Source: an uncultured Clostridia bacterium
GTDB taxonomy: Bacteria; Bacillota; Clostridia; Monoglobales; Monoglobaceae
Assembly (NCBI GenBank): GCA_934463175.1
Contig: CAKSIW010000007.1
Coordinates: 1 to 55,419, forward strand
Direction: 5' to 3'
Length of the DNA: 55,419 nucleotides
Every line of letters begins with the position of its first letter. The first letter of the stretch is position 1. Of the stretch, positions 14,702 through 23,612 are shown piece after piece. Under the pieces are notes generated by a model. The model searched no databases, was not told where the DNA came from, and worked only from the letters and a program-made list of their open reading frames with translations. A program made the translations under genes and the position numbers.

Positions 14702-14745
14702 AAAAAGACCGCAGCATAATCGGATTTCCGAAAAGTGCGGTCTTT
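14702..14745 (-). terminator. Terminator after the GH4 gene
   Basis: On the minus strand the arms AAAGACCGCA and TGCGGTCTTT enclose a loop with an inner CGGA/TCCG helix and end in T residues. It lies 10 bp beyond the GH4 stop codon, ahead of the recombinase promoter. Confidence 0.85.
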
Positions 14746-14754
14746 GGACGTGTT

Positions 14755-16074
14755 TTATTTATATTCCTTCATATATCCCTTTGCCTGATGTGCTTCAATC
14801 AGTTCATCACACATTGCGGCAATATCATCAATTGACAGCTCTGCCGCGGTATGCGGTTCAAGCATAGCCGCCATATAAATATCCTCTCTCTTCTTTGAGC
14901 GCGCCGCCTCAATTGTGAGAAGCTGCGTATTTATGTTCGTTCTGTTCATTGCCGCAAGCTGTTCGGGAAGGTCTCCGATTACGGTCGGATTGATTCCGCT
15001 TGCGTCAACAAGGCACGGAACCTCAACACATGCATTCTGCGGAAGATTTGTGATCAATCCGCGGTTCAGAACATTTCCGCCCAGCTTATACGGAACATTT
15101 GTTACCATTGCTTCAATAATTCTTGACGCATATTCACGGCTTCTCTCATGCTCAACCTTTCCGCCTGCAAACAGCTCCTCCTTCTGCTTGTTCCATTCTT
15201 TAATCTGATTCACGCAGCGTCTCGGATACTCATCAAGCGGAATGTTATATTTTTCTATAAGCTCCGGATATTTTGACTTGATGAAGAACGGGTTATACTC
15301 TGCATTATGTTCACTGCTTTCCGTGCAGTAGTAACCGAACCGCTTTATGTATTCAAATCTTGTCATATCACTGTGTTTTTCGGAAGCATTTTTTGCAGCC
15401 GCCTTCTCACGTATAAGAGGATAAAGGTCATTTCCCTTCAGATCCTTGATTTCAAGCAGCCAGCCCATATGATTTATGCCCGCAATCTTGTCACAATATC
15501 CGTCAACCTCAATTTCAAGCTCTTTAAGCAGTGTTGATGAGCAAACCTGAACGCTGTGACACAGCCCGATTGTCTTTATGTCCGTGAACCTCTGCATATA
15601 TCCCGTAAGCATTGCCATCGGATTTGTGTAGTTCAAAAACCATGCATTGGGGCAAACCGCTTTCATGTCATCCGCAAAATCATCAAGCACGGGAATCGTT
15701 CTGAGTGCTCTCATGATTCCGCCGATTCCGAGAGTGTCGCCGATTGTCTGACGCAGACCGTATTTTTTCGGAATTTCAAAATCAATGATTGTGCAAGGGT
15801 CATAACCGCCAATCTGCACCGCGTTGACAACAAAATCCGCTCCGCGGAGCGCGTCGCGTCTGTTCGGAACGCCGAGAAACTTTTCAATCACCGCACGTCC
15901 CCCGTTGCAGTTTTTATTGATTGCCTCAATCAGCATAAAGCTCTCTTCGAGTCTGTCGGGGTCAATGTCATAAAGTGCAATTTCAATGTCATGCAGGTGA
16001 TCTGCAAGCATACAGTCACCAAGCACATTTTTTGCAAAAATAGTGCTGCCTGCTCCCATAAATGTTATTTTCAT
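14755..16074 (-). CDS. Glycoside hydrolase family 4, alpha-galactosidase-like
   Basis: This NAD- and Mn-dependent cytoplasmic glycosidase acts by a redox elimination mechanism. The dinucleotide motif is GAGS (7-10), the substrate motif NYTNP is at 148-152, and the metal ligands are C172 in CHSVQ and H202 in INHMG. CHSVQ is the form seen in alpha-galactosidases (MelA) rather than 6-phospho-glucosidases, so melibiose or raffinose-type sugars are the likely substrate. Length (439) is normal. The divergent AraC regulator across 160 bp is the probable activator. No sugar transporter is adjacent. Confidence 0.9.
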   Translation of the reverse strand: MKITFMGAGSTIFAKNVLGDCMLADHLHDIEIALYDIDPDRLEESFMLIEAINKNCNGGRAVIEKFLGVPNRRDALRGADFVVNAVQIGGYDPCTIIDFEIPKKYGLRQTIGDTLGIGGIMRALRTIPVLDDFADDMKAVCPNAWFLNYTNPMAMLTGYMQRFTDIKTIGLCHSVQVCSSTLLKELEIEVDGYCDKIAGINHMGWLLEIKDLKGNDLYPLIREKAAAKNASEKHSDMTRFEYIKRFGYYCTESSEHNAEYNPFFIKSKYPELIEKYNIPLDEYPRRCVNQIKEWNKQKEELFAGGKVEHERSREYASRIIEAMVTNVPYKLGGNVLNRGLITNLPQNACVEVPCLVDASGINPTVIGDLPEQLAAMNRTNINTQLLTIEAARSKKREDIYMAAMLEPHTAAELSIDDIAAMCDELIEAHQAKGYMKEYK

Positions 16075-16151
16075 AGCTTTCTCTCCTTTTTAAAACGCTG
16101 TTTTATATTTTAATTATACAGTACCGAACAAAAAAATACATATTAAAGTTA

Positions 16152-16180
16152 TTGCAAAACATGTTAAAATGTGATATAAT
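16152..16180 (+). promoter_or_regulatory. Promoter of the AraC-family gene
   Basis: TTGCAA (16152-16157), a 17-bp spacer and TATAAT (16175-16180). The spacer includes ACATGTTAAAATGT, a loose dyad that could be a regulator site shared with the divergent glycosidase. Confidence 0.6.
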
Positions 16181-16234
16181 TTAATTTAATAAAATCAATG
16201 TCCAGATTACTCTTTTGGGATGAGAGGTGAGCAA

Positions 16235-17053
16235 ATGAAGCAAAAAAACTTTGAAAAGAATCTTTTTTCCGCAAATGACATCTCGCCTGCACACTGCGGT
16301 TTTGAGGAATGCAAGCGCGGACACTCATTCGGACCGTTCATACGCGACCATCACCTCATTCACTTTGTCACAAACGGACACGGACGGTTTTTCATCGGAA
16401 ACCGTGAATATAATCTCTCGGCAGGTGAGCTTTTCTACATTCCGCCGAAGGTCGTGACCTTTTACCGTGCAGACACAGCAAATCCGTGGAGCTATTCATG
16501 GATAGGAATGCGCGGAATCGCCGTGCCGACATATCTGAAAAATGCAGGGCTGTCCGAAAAGAATCCCGTTATGCGTTTTTCACAGCAGGCATTGTCAGTG
16601 CTGAACGAAATCATCAGTATTTCCGAAGAAATCACTGCCGCAGGCTCTCCGCGCATGATCGGGCTTCTTTATTTCCTCATTGATGAACTCATACGCTGCG
16701 GCGGAAAATATGAAAAATATAAATCGTCAAGTCAGCTTTATGCCGAAACCGCTGTTCGGTATATCAATGACAACATACACAAAAAGCTGTCCGTTGCCAA
16801 GCTTGCGGAGTTTGTCGGCATTGACCGCAGCTATTTATGCGCTGTTTTCAAAAATCTCCTCGGCTATTCTCCTCAGCAATATATAATTGATGCAAAGGTG
16901 TCAGCCGCGAAAAGCTTTCTGACCGAAACGCAGTATGAAATCAAATATATCGCCGCGTCACTCGGATATGATGACCAGTTTGTTTTTTCGCACGCGTTCA
17001 AAGCACGGACAGGCATGAGTCCGAGAGCATGGCGCAGTGCACACAGCAAATAA
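16235..17053 (+). CDS. AraC-family transcriptional regulator
   Basis: The protein (272 residues from the ATG at 16235) has a cupin-type sugar-sensing N-terminal domain (about 20-100) and two helix-turn-helix motifs at the C-terminus. The first is near LSVAKLAEFVGIDRSYLCAVF and the second near IKYIAASLGYDDQFVFSHAF. It resembles regulators of alpha-galactoside use such as RafR/MsmR. It is divergent from the GH4 glycosidase and is its likely activator. AGAGGTGAG fits the ATG at 16235 better than the in-frame ATG at 16220. Confidence 0.9.
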   Translation: MKQKNFEKNLFSANDISPAHCGFEECKRGHSFGPFIRDHHLIHFVTNGHGRFFIGNREYNLSAGELFYIPPKVVTFYRADTANPWSYSWIGMRGIAVPTYLKNAGLSEKNPVMRFSQQALSVLNEIISISEEITAAGSPRMIGLLYFLIDELIRCGGKYEKYKSSSQLYAETAVRYINDNIHKKLSVAKLAEFVGIDRSYLCAVFKNLLGYSPQQYIIDAKVSAAKSFLTETQYEIKYIAASLGYDDQFVFSHAFKARTGMSPRAWRSAHSK

Positions 17054-17060
17054 ATTTATA

Positions 17061-17089
17061 TTGACCAAAACATATATTTATGCTATCAT
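17061..17089 (+). promoter_or_regulatory. malQ promoter
   Basis: TTGACC (17061-17066), a 17-bp spacer and TATCAT (17084-17089), 22 bp before the start codon. malQ therefore need not depend on read-through from the AraC gene. Confidence 0.65.
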
Positions 17090-17110
17090 AAACATCGGAG
17101 GTGCATTATT

Positions 17111-18541
17111 TTGAAAAGAAAAAGCGGAGTTCTCATGCACATAAGCACACTGTTCGGAGACTATTCAACGGGCAGCTTTTCGGAAAACGCCAAATATTTC
17201 GCAGATTTCCTTGCGGACTGCGGCTTCACCTATTGGCAGGTTCTTCCGTTCTGCATGGTTGATGAATGTAATTCTCCCTATAAGTCATATTCAACCTTTG
17301 CCGGAAATCCATATTTTGTTGACCTTGAAAAGCTCAGCCAAAAAGGGCTTGTGACCCGCGGAGAGCTTGAGGAATACAAACAGCAGACGCCATACAGCTG
17401 TGAATTTGTCCGTCTTTATCACACTCGCACAAAGCTTTTGCGCGAGGCATCAAAAAGAGTGACAAACCGTGATGAGATTGAAGGCTTCATCGAAAACAGC
17501 CGATACCTTGAAAGCTTTTGCAGGTTTATGGCTCTCAAAAGCTCAAATTCGGAAAAATGCTGGATTGACTGGGACAGTGACTATATCGACGAAGACGAGC
17601 TTTTTATGTGGAAGTTCATACAGTTTGAATTTTTCTCGCAGTGGGACGAAATTAAACGCTATGCCAACTCGCGCGGAATAAAAATCATCGGCGATCTTCC
17701 GTTCTATGTTGCATATGACAGTGCGGACGTGTGGGCTGAGAAGGACGGCTTTCTGCTTGACGAGAACGGCAGACCGAAATGTGTTGCAGGCGTTCCTCCC
17801 GACTATTTCTCGGCAGACGGTCAGCTTTGGGGAAATCCGATTTATGATTGGGACAGCATGGAAAAGAACGGCTTTCAATGGTGGTGCGACCGCATATCTC
17901 ACGCTCTTTCAATGTTTGACGGGGTTCGGATTGACCACTTCCGTGCAATTGAATCATATTGGAGCGTTGACGCAAACGCCGAAACCGCAAGAGATGGACA
18001 CTGGGAAAAGGGACCCGGCAAAAAGCTCATCGACAAGATTAACGCCCTGCGCAAGGATAAGCTGATTATTGCCGAAGACCTGGGAGACATCACCGATGAG
18101 GTGCGTGAGCTTGTTGAATACAGCACATTCCCCGGAATGCGCGTGTTCCAGTTCGGCTTTTTGAGCGAGGACGACTCCACACATGCTCCGCATAATTATA
18201 TCAACAACTGCGTTGCCTACACAGGCACACATGACAACAACACTCTTCTGGGCTATGTCTGGGATTTGGACGACCGCACGCGAAGCCGAATGCTTGAATA
18301 CTGCGGCTACACAAGCCCCGACTGGAATCACGGCTATGACAGCATTCTGCGGACAATGTTTGAAAGCGCGGCGGGAATCGTCATTCTTCCCATTCAGGAT
18401 CTTCTCGGCTATGGTTCGGACACACGTTTGAACATTCCCGGAAAGGCTGACGGGAACTGGCAGTTCAGAATCACCAGGGAGCAGCTTGACGGCATTGACA
18501 GGGCAAAGTTCAGACGGTTTAACTCCCTCTATAAAAGATAA
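17111..18541 (+). CDS. malQ: 4-alpha-glucanotransferase (GH77)
   Basis: This cytoplasmic amylomaltase transfers alpha-1,4-glucan segments during maltodextrin or glycogen turnover. The catalytic nucleophile is D275 in GVRIDHF, the acid/base is E322 in AEDLG, and the third carboxylate is in THDNNT. At 476 residues it is a normal GH77 enzyme without extra modules. The start is TTG at 17111, placed 8 bp after GGAGGTG; no ATG or GTG fits. It has its own promoter and is followed by a large palindromic terminator. No glycogen or maltose genes are adjacent. Confidence 0.94.
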   Translation: MKRKSGVLMHISTLFGDYSTGSFSENAKYFADFLADCGFTYWQVLPFCMVDECNSPYKSYSTFAGNPYFVDLEKLSQKGLVTRGELEEYKQQTPYSCEFVRLYHTRTKLLREASKRVTNRDEIEGFIENSRYLESFCRFMALKSSNSEKCWIDWDSDYIDEDELFMWKFIQFEFFSQWDEIKRYANSRGIKIIGDLPFYVAYDSADVWAEKDGFLLDENGRPKCVAGVPPDYFSADGQLWGNPIYDWDSMEKNGFQWWCDRISHALSMFDGVRIDHFRAIESYWSVDANAETARDGHWEKGPGKKLIDKINALRKDKLIIAEDLGDITDEVRELVEYSTFPGMRVFQFGFLSEDDSTHAPHNYINNCVAYTGTHDNNTLLGYVWDLDDRTRSRMLEYCGYTSPDWNHGYDSILRTMFESAAGIVILPIQDLLGYGSDTRLNIPGKADGNWQFRITREQLDGIDRAKFRRFNSLYKR

Positions 18542-18575
18542 CAAAGCTTTTTTCCTGTATCTTTGGAAAAACTAA

Positions 18576-18617
18576 GGCTGTTTAAAAAGTCAATTGACTT
18601 TTTAAACAGCCCCTTCT
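18576..18617. terminator. Perfect 36-nt palindrome, bidirectional terminator
   Basis: Positions 18576-18611 are a perfect inverted repeat with arms starting GGCTGTTTAAAAAGTC, and T-rich sequence follows. It separates malQ from the converging aryl-acid operon. A perfect repeat of this length is unusual and may derive from a repeated palindromic element. Confidence 0.8.
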
Positions 18618-18620
18618 TTT

Positions 18621-19289
18621 TTAATGCTTTTTATTCAGATTCAGAATGATTCCCAAAGCGACAGATAAAAGTGCCGCAAGCATAACCTGATATTCTGACG
18701 GCAGCAAAAACGTCACCGTATGTGCAGGTATCCAGAAATACGGCACTGTCTTTCCGATTGTGAATGTCGCAAAGCCTTTCCAGTTCACAGCATCAACAAC
18801 CTTGCCGACGGTTATGTTTTTTTCCTTTTCGCCGCGCATTGCAAGATACATATCAGAGCATTTGTGAAGAGCCATAAATGTCGGCGCATATGACAGGTTC
18901 ATCGTCAGGCTTGTATACAGCGCATGAAGAAACGTCTGTCCAAAGCCTTCTCCGCCGCCTCCGGGCAGAAGTCCTTTTTCCATCATAATGCCCGAGCCGA
19001 TGTAGAAAATTTTCATCATGTATGTGATCCACACACCGATTATTCCCCAAATGACAAGCCTTGCAGTCAGACAGGCAGGCTTTTTCCATTCACCCGATGC
19101 CATGCGGAGCGCAATCATTTCACCTGCCGTCGCAAGCAGTGCAAATTTTATAAATCCCATTGCATACGGGTGGGTGTTTGAAAGCTCCTTGAAAACTTCA
19201 CGGCTTGACGGAACTGCAAGAGTCACCGCAAATGCCGCAAACACCACCGCAATGAACACAACTATCCAAATCTTATTTCCCTTTTTCAT
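18621..19289 (-). CDS. Conserved membrane protein in the IorAB operon
   Basis: This 222-residue protein has about five hydrophobic segments: near residues 7-27, 45-65, 75-95, 115-140 and a final pair after 175. The conserved-looking stretch GKTVPYFWIPAHTVTFLLP lies between the last helices. I do not recognise a characterised family; there is a faint Mpv17/PMP22-like feel to the C-terminal part. It is the last gene of the T-box-controlled aryl-CoA ligase/IorAB operon, 4 bp after iorB, so transport of an arylacetate or coupling to the membrane is possible but unproven. GGAGGAG supports the ATG at 19289. Confidence 0.75.
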   Translation of the reverse strand: MKKGNKIWIVVFIAVVFAAFAVTLAVPSSREVFKELSNTHPYAMGFIKFALLATAGEMIALRMASGEWKKPACLTARLVIWGIIGVWITYMMKIFYIGSGIMMEKGLLPGGGGEGFGQTFLHALYTSLTMNLSYAPTFMALHKCSDMYLAMRGEKEKNITVGKVVDAVNWKGFATFTIGKTVPYFWIPAHTVTFLLPSEYQVMLAALLSVALGIILNLNKKH

Positions 19290-19293
19290 GTTA

Positions 19294-19875
19294 TTACTCC
19301 TCCGACCTGAGGTTATACCCCAAGTCAAACGCCTTCAGATTTATTTCCAGAAACTTCTGCGGAACGGTATCGCGGATTGTTTCAATCCACTCATCATAAG
19401 GAATGCTCATGTTTTGTGCAAGGATTCCGATCAGAACAACATTGACCGCCTTAACGCTTCCTGCTTCCTCAGCAAGCGAGAGTGCGTCAACCTCCGTGAG
19501 TGATGTTTTTTCTCTCAGCTTCTCCATTATGCCATCGGGATATTTTGCCGCGCCTGTGATGACAGGCATCGGGTTTATCTGCTGATTGTTCGCAATCATT
19601 TTGCCGTTCTTCTTCAGCCACGGCAAAGCACGGTATGCCTCCAGTGCCTCAAATGCGAGAATGAGATCCGCCTCACCCTTGTCAATAATCGGAGAATGAA
19701 CATCTTCACCGTATTTGACATATGTGACAACACTTCCTCCGCGCTGGCTCATTCCATGCACCTCGGAAACCTTGACATCATAACCTCCGCGAATTGCAAT
19801 GCTGCCGAGGATTCTGCTTGCAAGCAGTGTTCCCTGACCGCCGACACCGACAATCATTATATTTGTTGTTTTCAT
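19294..19875 (-). CDS. iorB: Indolepyruvate:ferredoxin oxidoreductase, beta subunit
   Basis: This gamma-type pyruvate-oxidoreductase domain has the characteristic start IMIVGVGGQGTLLASRIL (about residues 5-22) and VSEVHGMSQRGGSV. With IorA it interconverts aryl-pyruvates and aryl-acetyl-CoA using ferredoxin and CoA. Length (193) is normal. It starts 1 bp after iorA ends, with GGAGGAAG inside iorA, so the two are coupled. The operon order is CoA ligase, iorA, iorB, membrane protein. Confidence 0.95.
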   Translation of the reverse strand: MKTTNIMIVGVGGQGTLLASRILGSIAIRGGYDVKVSEVHGMSQRGGSVVTYVKYGEDVHSPIIDKGEADLILAFEALEAYRALPWLKKNGKMIANNQQINPMPVITGAAKYPDGIMEKLREKTSLTEVDALSLAEEAGSVKAVNVVLIGILAQNMSIPYDEWIETIRDTVPQKFLEINLKAFDLGYNLRSEE

Positions 19876-19876
19876 A

Positions 19877-21622
19877 TCAGTCTTCCTCCTTTTCAATCGC
19901 ACCGAACGGACAAACACCGACACAAAGTCCGCAGCCGTTGCACTGTGTCACATCAATCCTGACCGCGCCGTCCGCAGACACGCTGATTGCAGGACATCCA
20001 AGCTTCATGCAGACCCTGCACCGTTTGCAGCTGTCCGTAATTTTGCAATGCCCCGAATATTTAACCGTTTTCAAAAGTGCACACGGACGCTGTGCGATTA
20101 TCACCGACACATCATCACGCGCAGTTTCTTCGCGCACCGCCTTTTCAAACCCTTTGACATCAAACGGGTCTGCAACCGTAACATGCTCCACGCCGAGTGC
20201 GCGGCACAGCTGAATCAAATCCACCTGACGCGTTGCCTCTCCGCGTATTGTCCTTCCCGTTGTCGGATTATCCTGATGTCCTGTCATTCCCGTAATTGAA
20301 TTATCAAGTATGATGACCGTGTTTGCACCCTTGTTATATACAATATCCGAAAGAGCCGTTATTCCCGAATGCATAAAGGTTGAGTCTCCGATAACCGAAA
20401 CCAGCTTTTTGTTAAACTCACCGCCGCGAACCTTTGCCATACCGTGCGCCGCACTGACAGACGCCCCCATGCATATTGTGGTGTCAACCGATGCAAGCGG
20501 TGCAACAGCCCCGAGGGTGTAGCAGCCAATGTCACCCGAAACCGTCAGTCCGAGCTTTTTGAGGACATAGAACGTTCCGCGGTGCGGACAGCCTGCACAC
20601 AGCACGGGCGGACGTGCGGGAATTTCCTCATCAATTCCGCAGAACTCCGCGGAAGCCTCATCGAGAACCGCTTTGCGTATCATTGACGGCGTATATTCTC
20701 CGAGAAGCGTGAAACACTCCTTTCCCTTGACATCAACCCCGATTGCGCGGCAATGTTCCTCAATGAACGGGTCAAGCTCCTCAATCACAAAAACGGTTTT
20801 GCAGCTTTTTGCAAACTCGCGTATTTTCTCCGCCGGCAGAGGATATACCATGCCAAGTTTCAGATAGTTCACACGCTCTCCCAGCGCTTCCTTTGCATAC
20901 TGATATGAAATTCCCGCGGTGATAACACCGATTTCCGAACCGTTGTCCTCAACGGTGTTGAGCGGGCTGCTTTCCGCAAATTCCGTGAGTGCGGCGGTGC
21001 GTTCCTCGACAATCACATGCTTTTTTATTGCCATTGCAGGCATCATAACATTTTTCGGTATACTCTTTTCATAATCCTTAACCGGCTGTGCCGTGCGTTC
21101 TCCAAGCTCAACCAAACTCTGTGAATGTGAAACTCTTGTTGACAGTCTGATGAAGAACGGAGTGTCAAATTTCTCGCTCAATTCAAACGCCATGCGGGTG
21201 TATTCCTTACATTCCGCGGAATCCGACGGTTCAAGCATCGGAATCTTTGCCGCCTTTGCATAGTGGCGCGAATCCTGTTCATTCTGTGAGGAATGCATTC
21301 CGGGATCGTCCGCAACGCAGAAAACCGCGCCGCCGTTCACTCCTATGTAGCTGTCGGTGAAAATCGGGTCAGCCATAACATTCAAACCGACATGCTTACA
21401 GCAGGACATTGCACGTCCGCCCGCAATTGCCGCTCCGACAACCGCCTCTGCCGCAACCTTTTCGTTCGGTGCCCATTCAACGAACACTTCATCTGACGGA
21501 TATTCTGCCATACATTCGGTTATTTCGGTGCTCGGTGTTCCGGGATAGGACGATACAAAATGTACGCCCGCTTCATATGCTCCCCTTGCAACCGCGGCAT
21601 TTCCGAGTAATAGTTTTTTCAT
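19877..21622 (-). CDS. iorA: Indolepyruvate:ferredoxin oxidoreductase, alpha subunit
   Basis: This 581-residue subunit contains the pyrimidine-binding domain (about 1-180), the central domain and the thiamine-diphosphate domain (about 330-500, with GDIGCYTLG and MGASVSAAHGMAK). A two-[4Fe-4S] ferredoxin domain ends it (CKRCRVC...C and CNGCGLCVGVCPFGA). It acts on indolepyruvate, phenylpyruvate or 4-hydroxyphenylpyruvate in characterised homologues. The adjacent CoA ligase and tyrosine-type T-box suggest the reductive, carboxylating direction. The start at 21622 is 29 bp after the ligase gene. Confidence 0.96.
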   Translation of the reverse strand: MKKLLLGNAAVARGAYEAGVHFVSSYPGTPSTEITECMAEYPSDEVFVEWAPNEKVAAEAVVGAAIAGGRAMSCCKHVGLNVMADPIFTDSYIGVNGGAVFCVADDPGMHSSQNEQDSRHYAKAAKIPMLEPSDSAECKEYTRMAFELSEKFDTPFFIRLSTRVSHSQSLVELGERTAQPVKDYEKSIPKNVMMPAMAIKKHVIVEERTAALTEFAESSPLNTVEDNGSEIGVITAGISYQYAKEALGERVNYLKLGMVYPLPAEKIREFAKSCKTVFVIEELDPFIEEHCRAIGVDVKGKECFTLLGEYTPSMIRKAVLDEASAEFCGIDEEIPARPPVLCAGCPHRGTFYVLKKLGLTVSGDIGCYTLGAVAPLASVDTTICMGASVSAAHGMAKVRGGEFNKKLVSVIGDSTFMHSGITALSDIVYNKGANTVIILDNSITGMTGHQDNPTTGRTIRGEATRQVDLIQLCRALGVEHVTVADPFDVKGFEKAVREETARDDVSVIIAQRPCALLKTVKYSGHCKITDSCKRCRVCMKLGCPAISVSADGAVRIDVTQCNGCGLCVGVCPFGAIEKEED

Positions 21623-21651
21623 TTCTCAAATCAATCCTTTCATCAAATCGG

Positions 21652-23286
21652 TTATTTTTCAATCTGCTGTGCAACTAAGCTTTCGCCGCAATATCTTTCG
21701 CGCAGCAGCGGTTTTTCAATCTTTCCGGTTGGGTTTCTGGGAACATCGGCGAATATAATTTTTCTCGGTCTTTTATATCTCGGAAGTCCCATGCAGAAAT
21801 CATTCACCTGTTCCTCTGTCAGCGTTTTGTCGGGACGGACTTCAATTATCGCCGCAACAATTTCACCTAAACGCGAATCGGGCAGTCCGATGACCGCAAC
21901 GTCCTTCACCGCATCGCAGCGGCGGATAAAGTCTTCAATCTGAACGGGATATATATTCTCGCCGCCCGTTATGATGACGTCCTTTTTGCGGTCAACAAGG
22001 AAAATGAACCCGTCCTCGTCCTCCATTGCCATATCGCCCGTGAAAAGCCATTCTCCGCGGAGAACCTCCTCCGTTGCCTTTTCGTCCTTATAGTAGCATT
22101 TCATCACACCGGGTCCCTTCACACAAAGCTCACCGACCTCACCGCGGCTGACGGGAATTCCGTTTTCATCGGCAATGCGCACAGTCCAGCCATAGCCTGC
22201 TTTTCCGATTGCTCCGACCTTGTGAATGTTTTCAACGCCAAGATGAACACAGCCCGGTCCGATTGACTCCGACAGACCGTAGTTTGTGTCATACTTATGA
22301 TTCGGGAACACCTTCAGCCACCGCTTTATCATTGACGGCGGAACAGGCTGTGCGCCGATGTGCATGAGTCTCCAGTGTGAGAGGTCATAGTCCTCAAGCT
22401 TAATCTCTCCGCTGTCAATTGCGTCGAGTATGTCCTGTGCCCACGGCACAAGCAGCCAGACAATGCTGCACTTTTCGTCGGAAACCGCACGCAGAATCCA
22501 GTCGGGGCGCGTACCCTTCAGCAAAACCGCCTTGCCTCCGACCATGAGCGAGCCGAACCAATGCATTTTTGCACCCGTGTGATATAGCGGCGGAATGCAG
22601 AGAAACACATCGTCATGAGTCTGTCCGTGATGATTCTGCTCTGTCCGCGCCGCATGAATCAGGCTTCGGTGGGGATGCAGAATCGCCTTTGGAAATCCTG
22701 TCGTACCCGATGAAAAATATATCGCCGCATCGTCATATTCAGACGCCGAAATATTCGGTGCATGTGATGAACAATATGAAATCATGCCGTCATATGTATC
22801 CGCAAAGGTCGGACAATCCTCCCCGACATAGAACATATGACGGATATTTTTCAGCTGTCCGTATATTTCCTCAAGTCTGCCGATGAACTCGGGACCGAAA
22901 ACCAGCATTGAGCAATCCGCTTTTTCAAGACAATACTTGATTTCGTCCGCTGTATAGCGATAGTTCAGCGGCACAACAATTGCGCCTGCCTTCAGAATTC
23001 CGAAATAAATCGGAAGCCATTCGATTGAATTCATCATGAGAATTGCAATCTTGTCGCCCCTGCGGCAGCCGCGCGTCAGAAGAAGGTTTGCAAAACGGTT
23101 TGCACGTTTGTCAAAATCCTTCCATGTGATTTCGCGGCGAAACGGCTGTCCGACCTCAGGCTGCATAAGTGCATAATCACGCCATGTGATCCTGCTTTCC
23201 GTTTCAAACTGCGGATTGATTTCAACAAGTGCCGTTTCATCGGGAAACTGAAGCGCATTGTGTTCCAAAAGGTCAATGATTGTCAT
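21652..23286 (-). CDS. AMP-forming acyl/aryl-CoA ligase
   Basis: This ANL-superfamily ligase (544 residues) activates a carboxylic acid with ATP and CoA. The AMP-binding loop YFSSGTTGFPKAI (about 190) is intact, as are GYGWTVRI and the hinge and C-terminal core LFTGDMAMEDEDGF and GGENIYPVQIE. The near-C-terminal NPTGKIEKPLL has the catalytic lysine. Next to IorAB its substrate is most likely an arylacetate such as 4-hydroxyphenylacetate, phenylacetate or indoleacetate, which is inference from context. It is the first gene behind the T-box leader. GAGGAG and the ATG at 23286 define the start; longer readings run into the leader RNA. Confidence 0.9.
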   Translation of the reverse strand: MTIIDLLEHNALQFPDETALVEINPQFETESRITWRDYALMQPEVGQPFRREITWKDFDKRANRFANLLLTRGCRRGDKIAILMMNSIEWLPIYFGILKAGAIVVPLNYRYTADEIKYCLEKADCSMLVFGPEFIGRLEEIYGQLKNIRHMFYVGEDCPTFADTYDGMISYCSSHAPNISASEYDDAAIYFSSGTTGFPKAILHPHRSLIHAARTEQNHHGQTHDDVFLCIPPLYHTGAKMHWFGSLMVGGKAVLLKGTRPDWILRAVSDEKCSIVWLLVPWAQDILDAIDSGEIKLEDYDLSHWRLMHIGAQPVPPSMIKRWLKVFPNHKYDTNYGLSESIGPGCVHLGVENIHKVGAIGKAGYGWTVRIADENGIPVSRGEVGELCVKGPGVMKCYYKDEKATEEVLRGEWLFTGDMAMEDEDGFIFLVDRKKDVIITGGENIYPVQIEDFIRRCDAVKDVAVIGLPDSRLGEIVAAIIEVRPDKTLTEEQVNDFCMGLPRYKRPRKIIFADVPRNPTGKIEKPLLRERYCGESLVAQQIEK

Positions 23287-23312
23287 AATTACAAAACAAC
23301 TCCTCTTTTGCG

Positions 23313-23612
23313 GCAGGAAAATAAAATGCCCCCTGCCAAAAATAGCAGAGGGCGATATTTCTACCGCGGTACCACCTCTATTGCCGAGCCTCAGCCCGAC
23401 CTCTCCGGCACTTCTCATGCCTTGACCGCTGTGACGGGCGGCACCCGACGCAGCCTACGCGGAGACTGTTCTTCTCTTTCGGTGCGCAACTCCCGGGATG
23501 TATTCAGCCAAGGCACAGCTTCTGTCTCGCACCGCCCGACAGCTCTCTCCCAGCCGCAAATCCTTTGCCTACTTTTTCCCGATCATCGTTTTTATTATCA
23601 TGTTCGTGTATA
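23313..23612 (-). ncRNA. T-box leader, specifier codon UAC (Tyr)
   Basis: The antiterminator carries the T-box sequence GGUGGUACCGCGG (about 23379-23365). A terminator follows (23353-23328: GCCCUCUGC with GCAGGGGGC, then UUUUAUUUU). Stem I has the expected AGUA bulge, GAGAGAGCU and an apical GCGGUGCGAGA. On its 3' side the specifier loop reads GAA-UAC-AUCCCG, so the specifier is UAC, tyrosine. The UGGU of the T-box fits a tRNA with discriminator A, as tRNA-Tyr has. Uncharged tRNA-Tyr should switch on the CoA ligase-iorA-iorB operon. Confidence 0.9.
23322..23353 (-). terminator. T-box terminator
   Basis: A stem of about 9 bp (GCCCTCTGC with GCAGGGGGC) lies just before the ligase gene on the minus strand and is followed by TTTTATTTT. 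Its 5' arm immediately follows the T-box antiterminator. Confidence 0.9.

Noticed and set aside
14715..14723. Third partial recombination site (CATAATCGG)
   Set aside because: Nine bases match the left site, but there is no second arm and the bases lie in the loop of the GH4 terminator. The same short string also occurs inside unrelated coding sequence (for example near 7948), so chance is sufficient.
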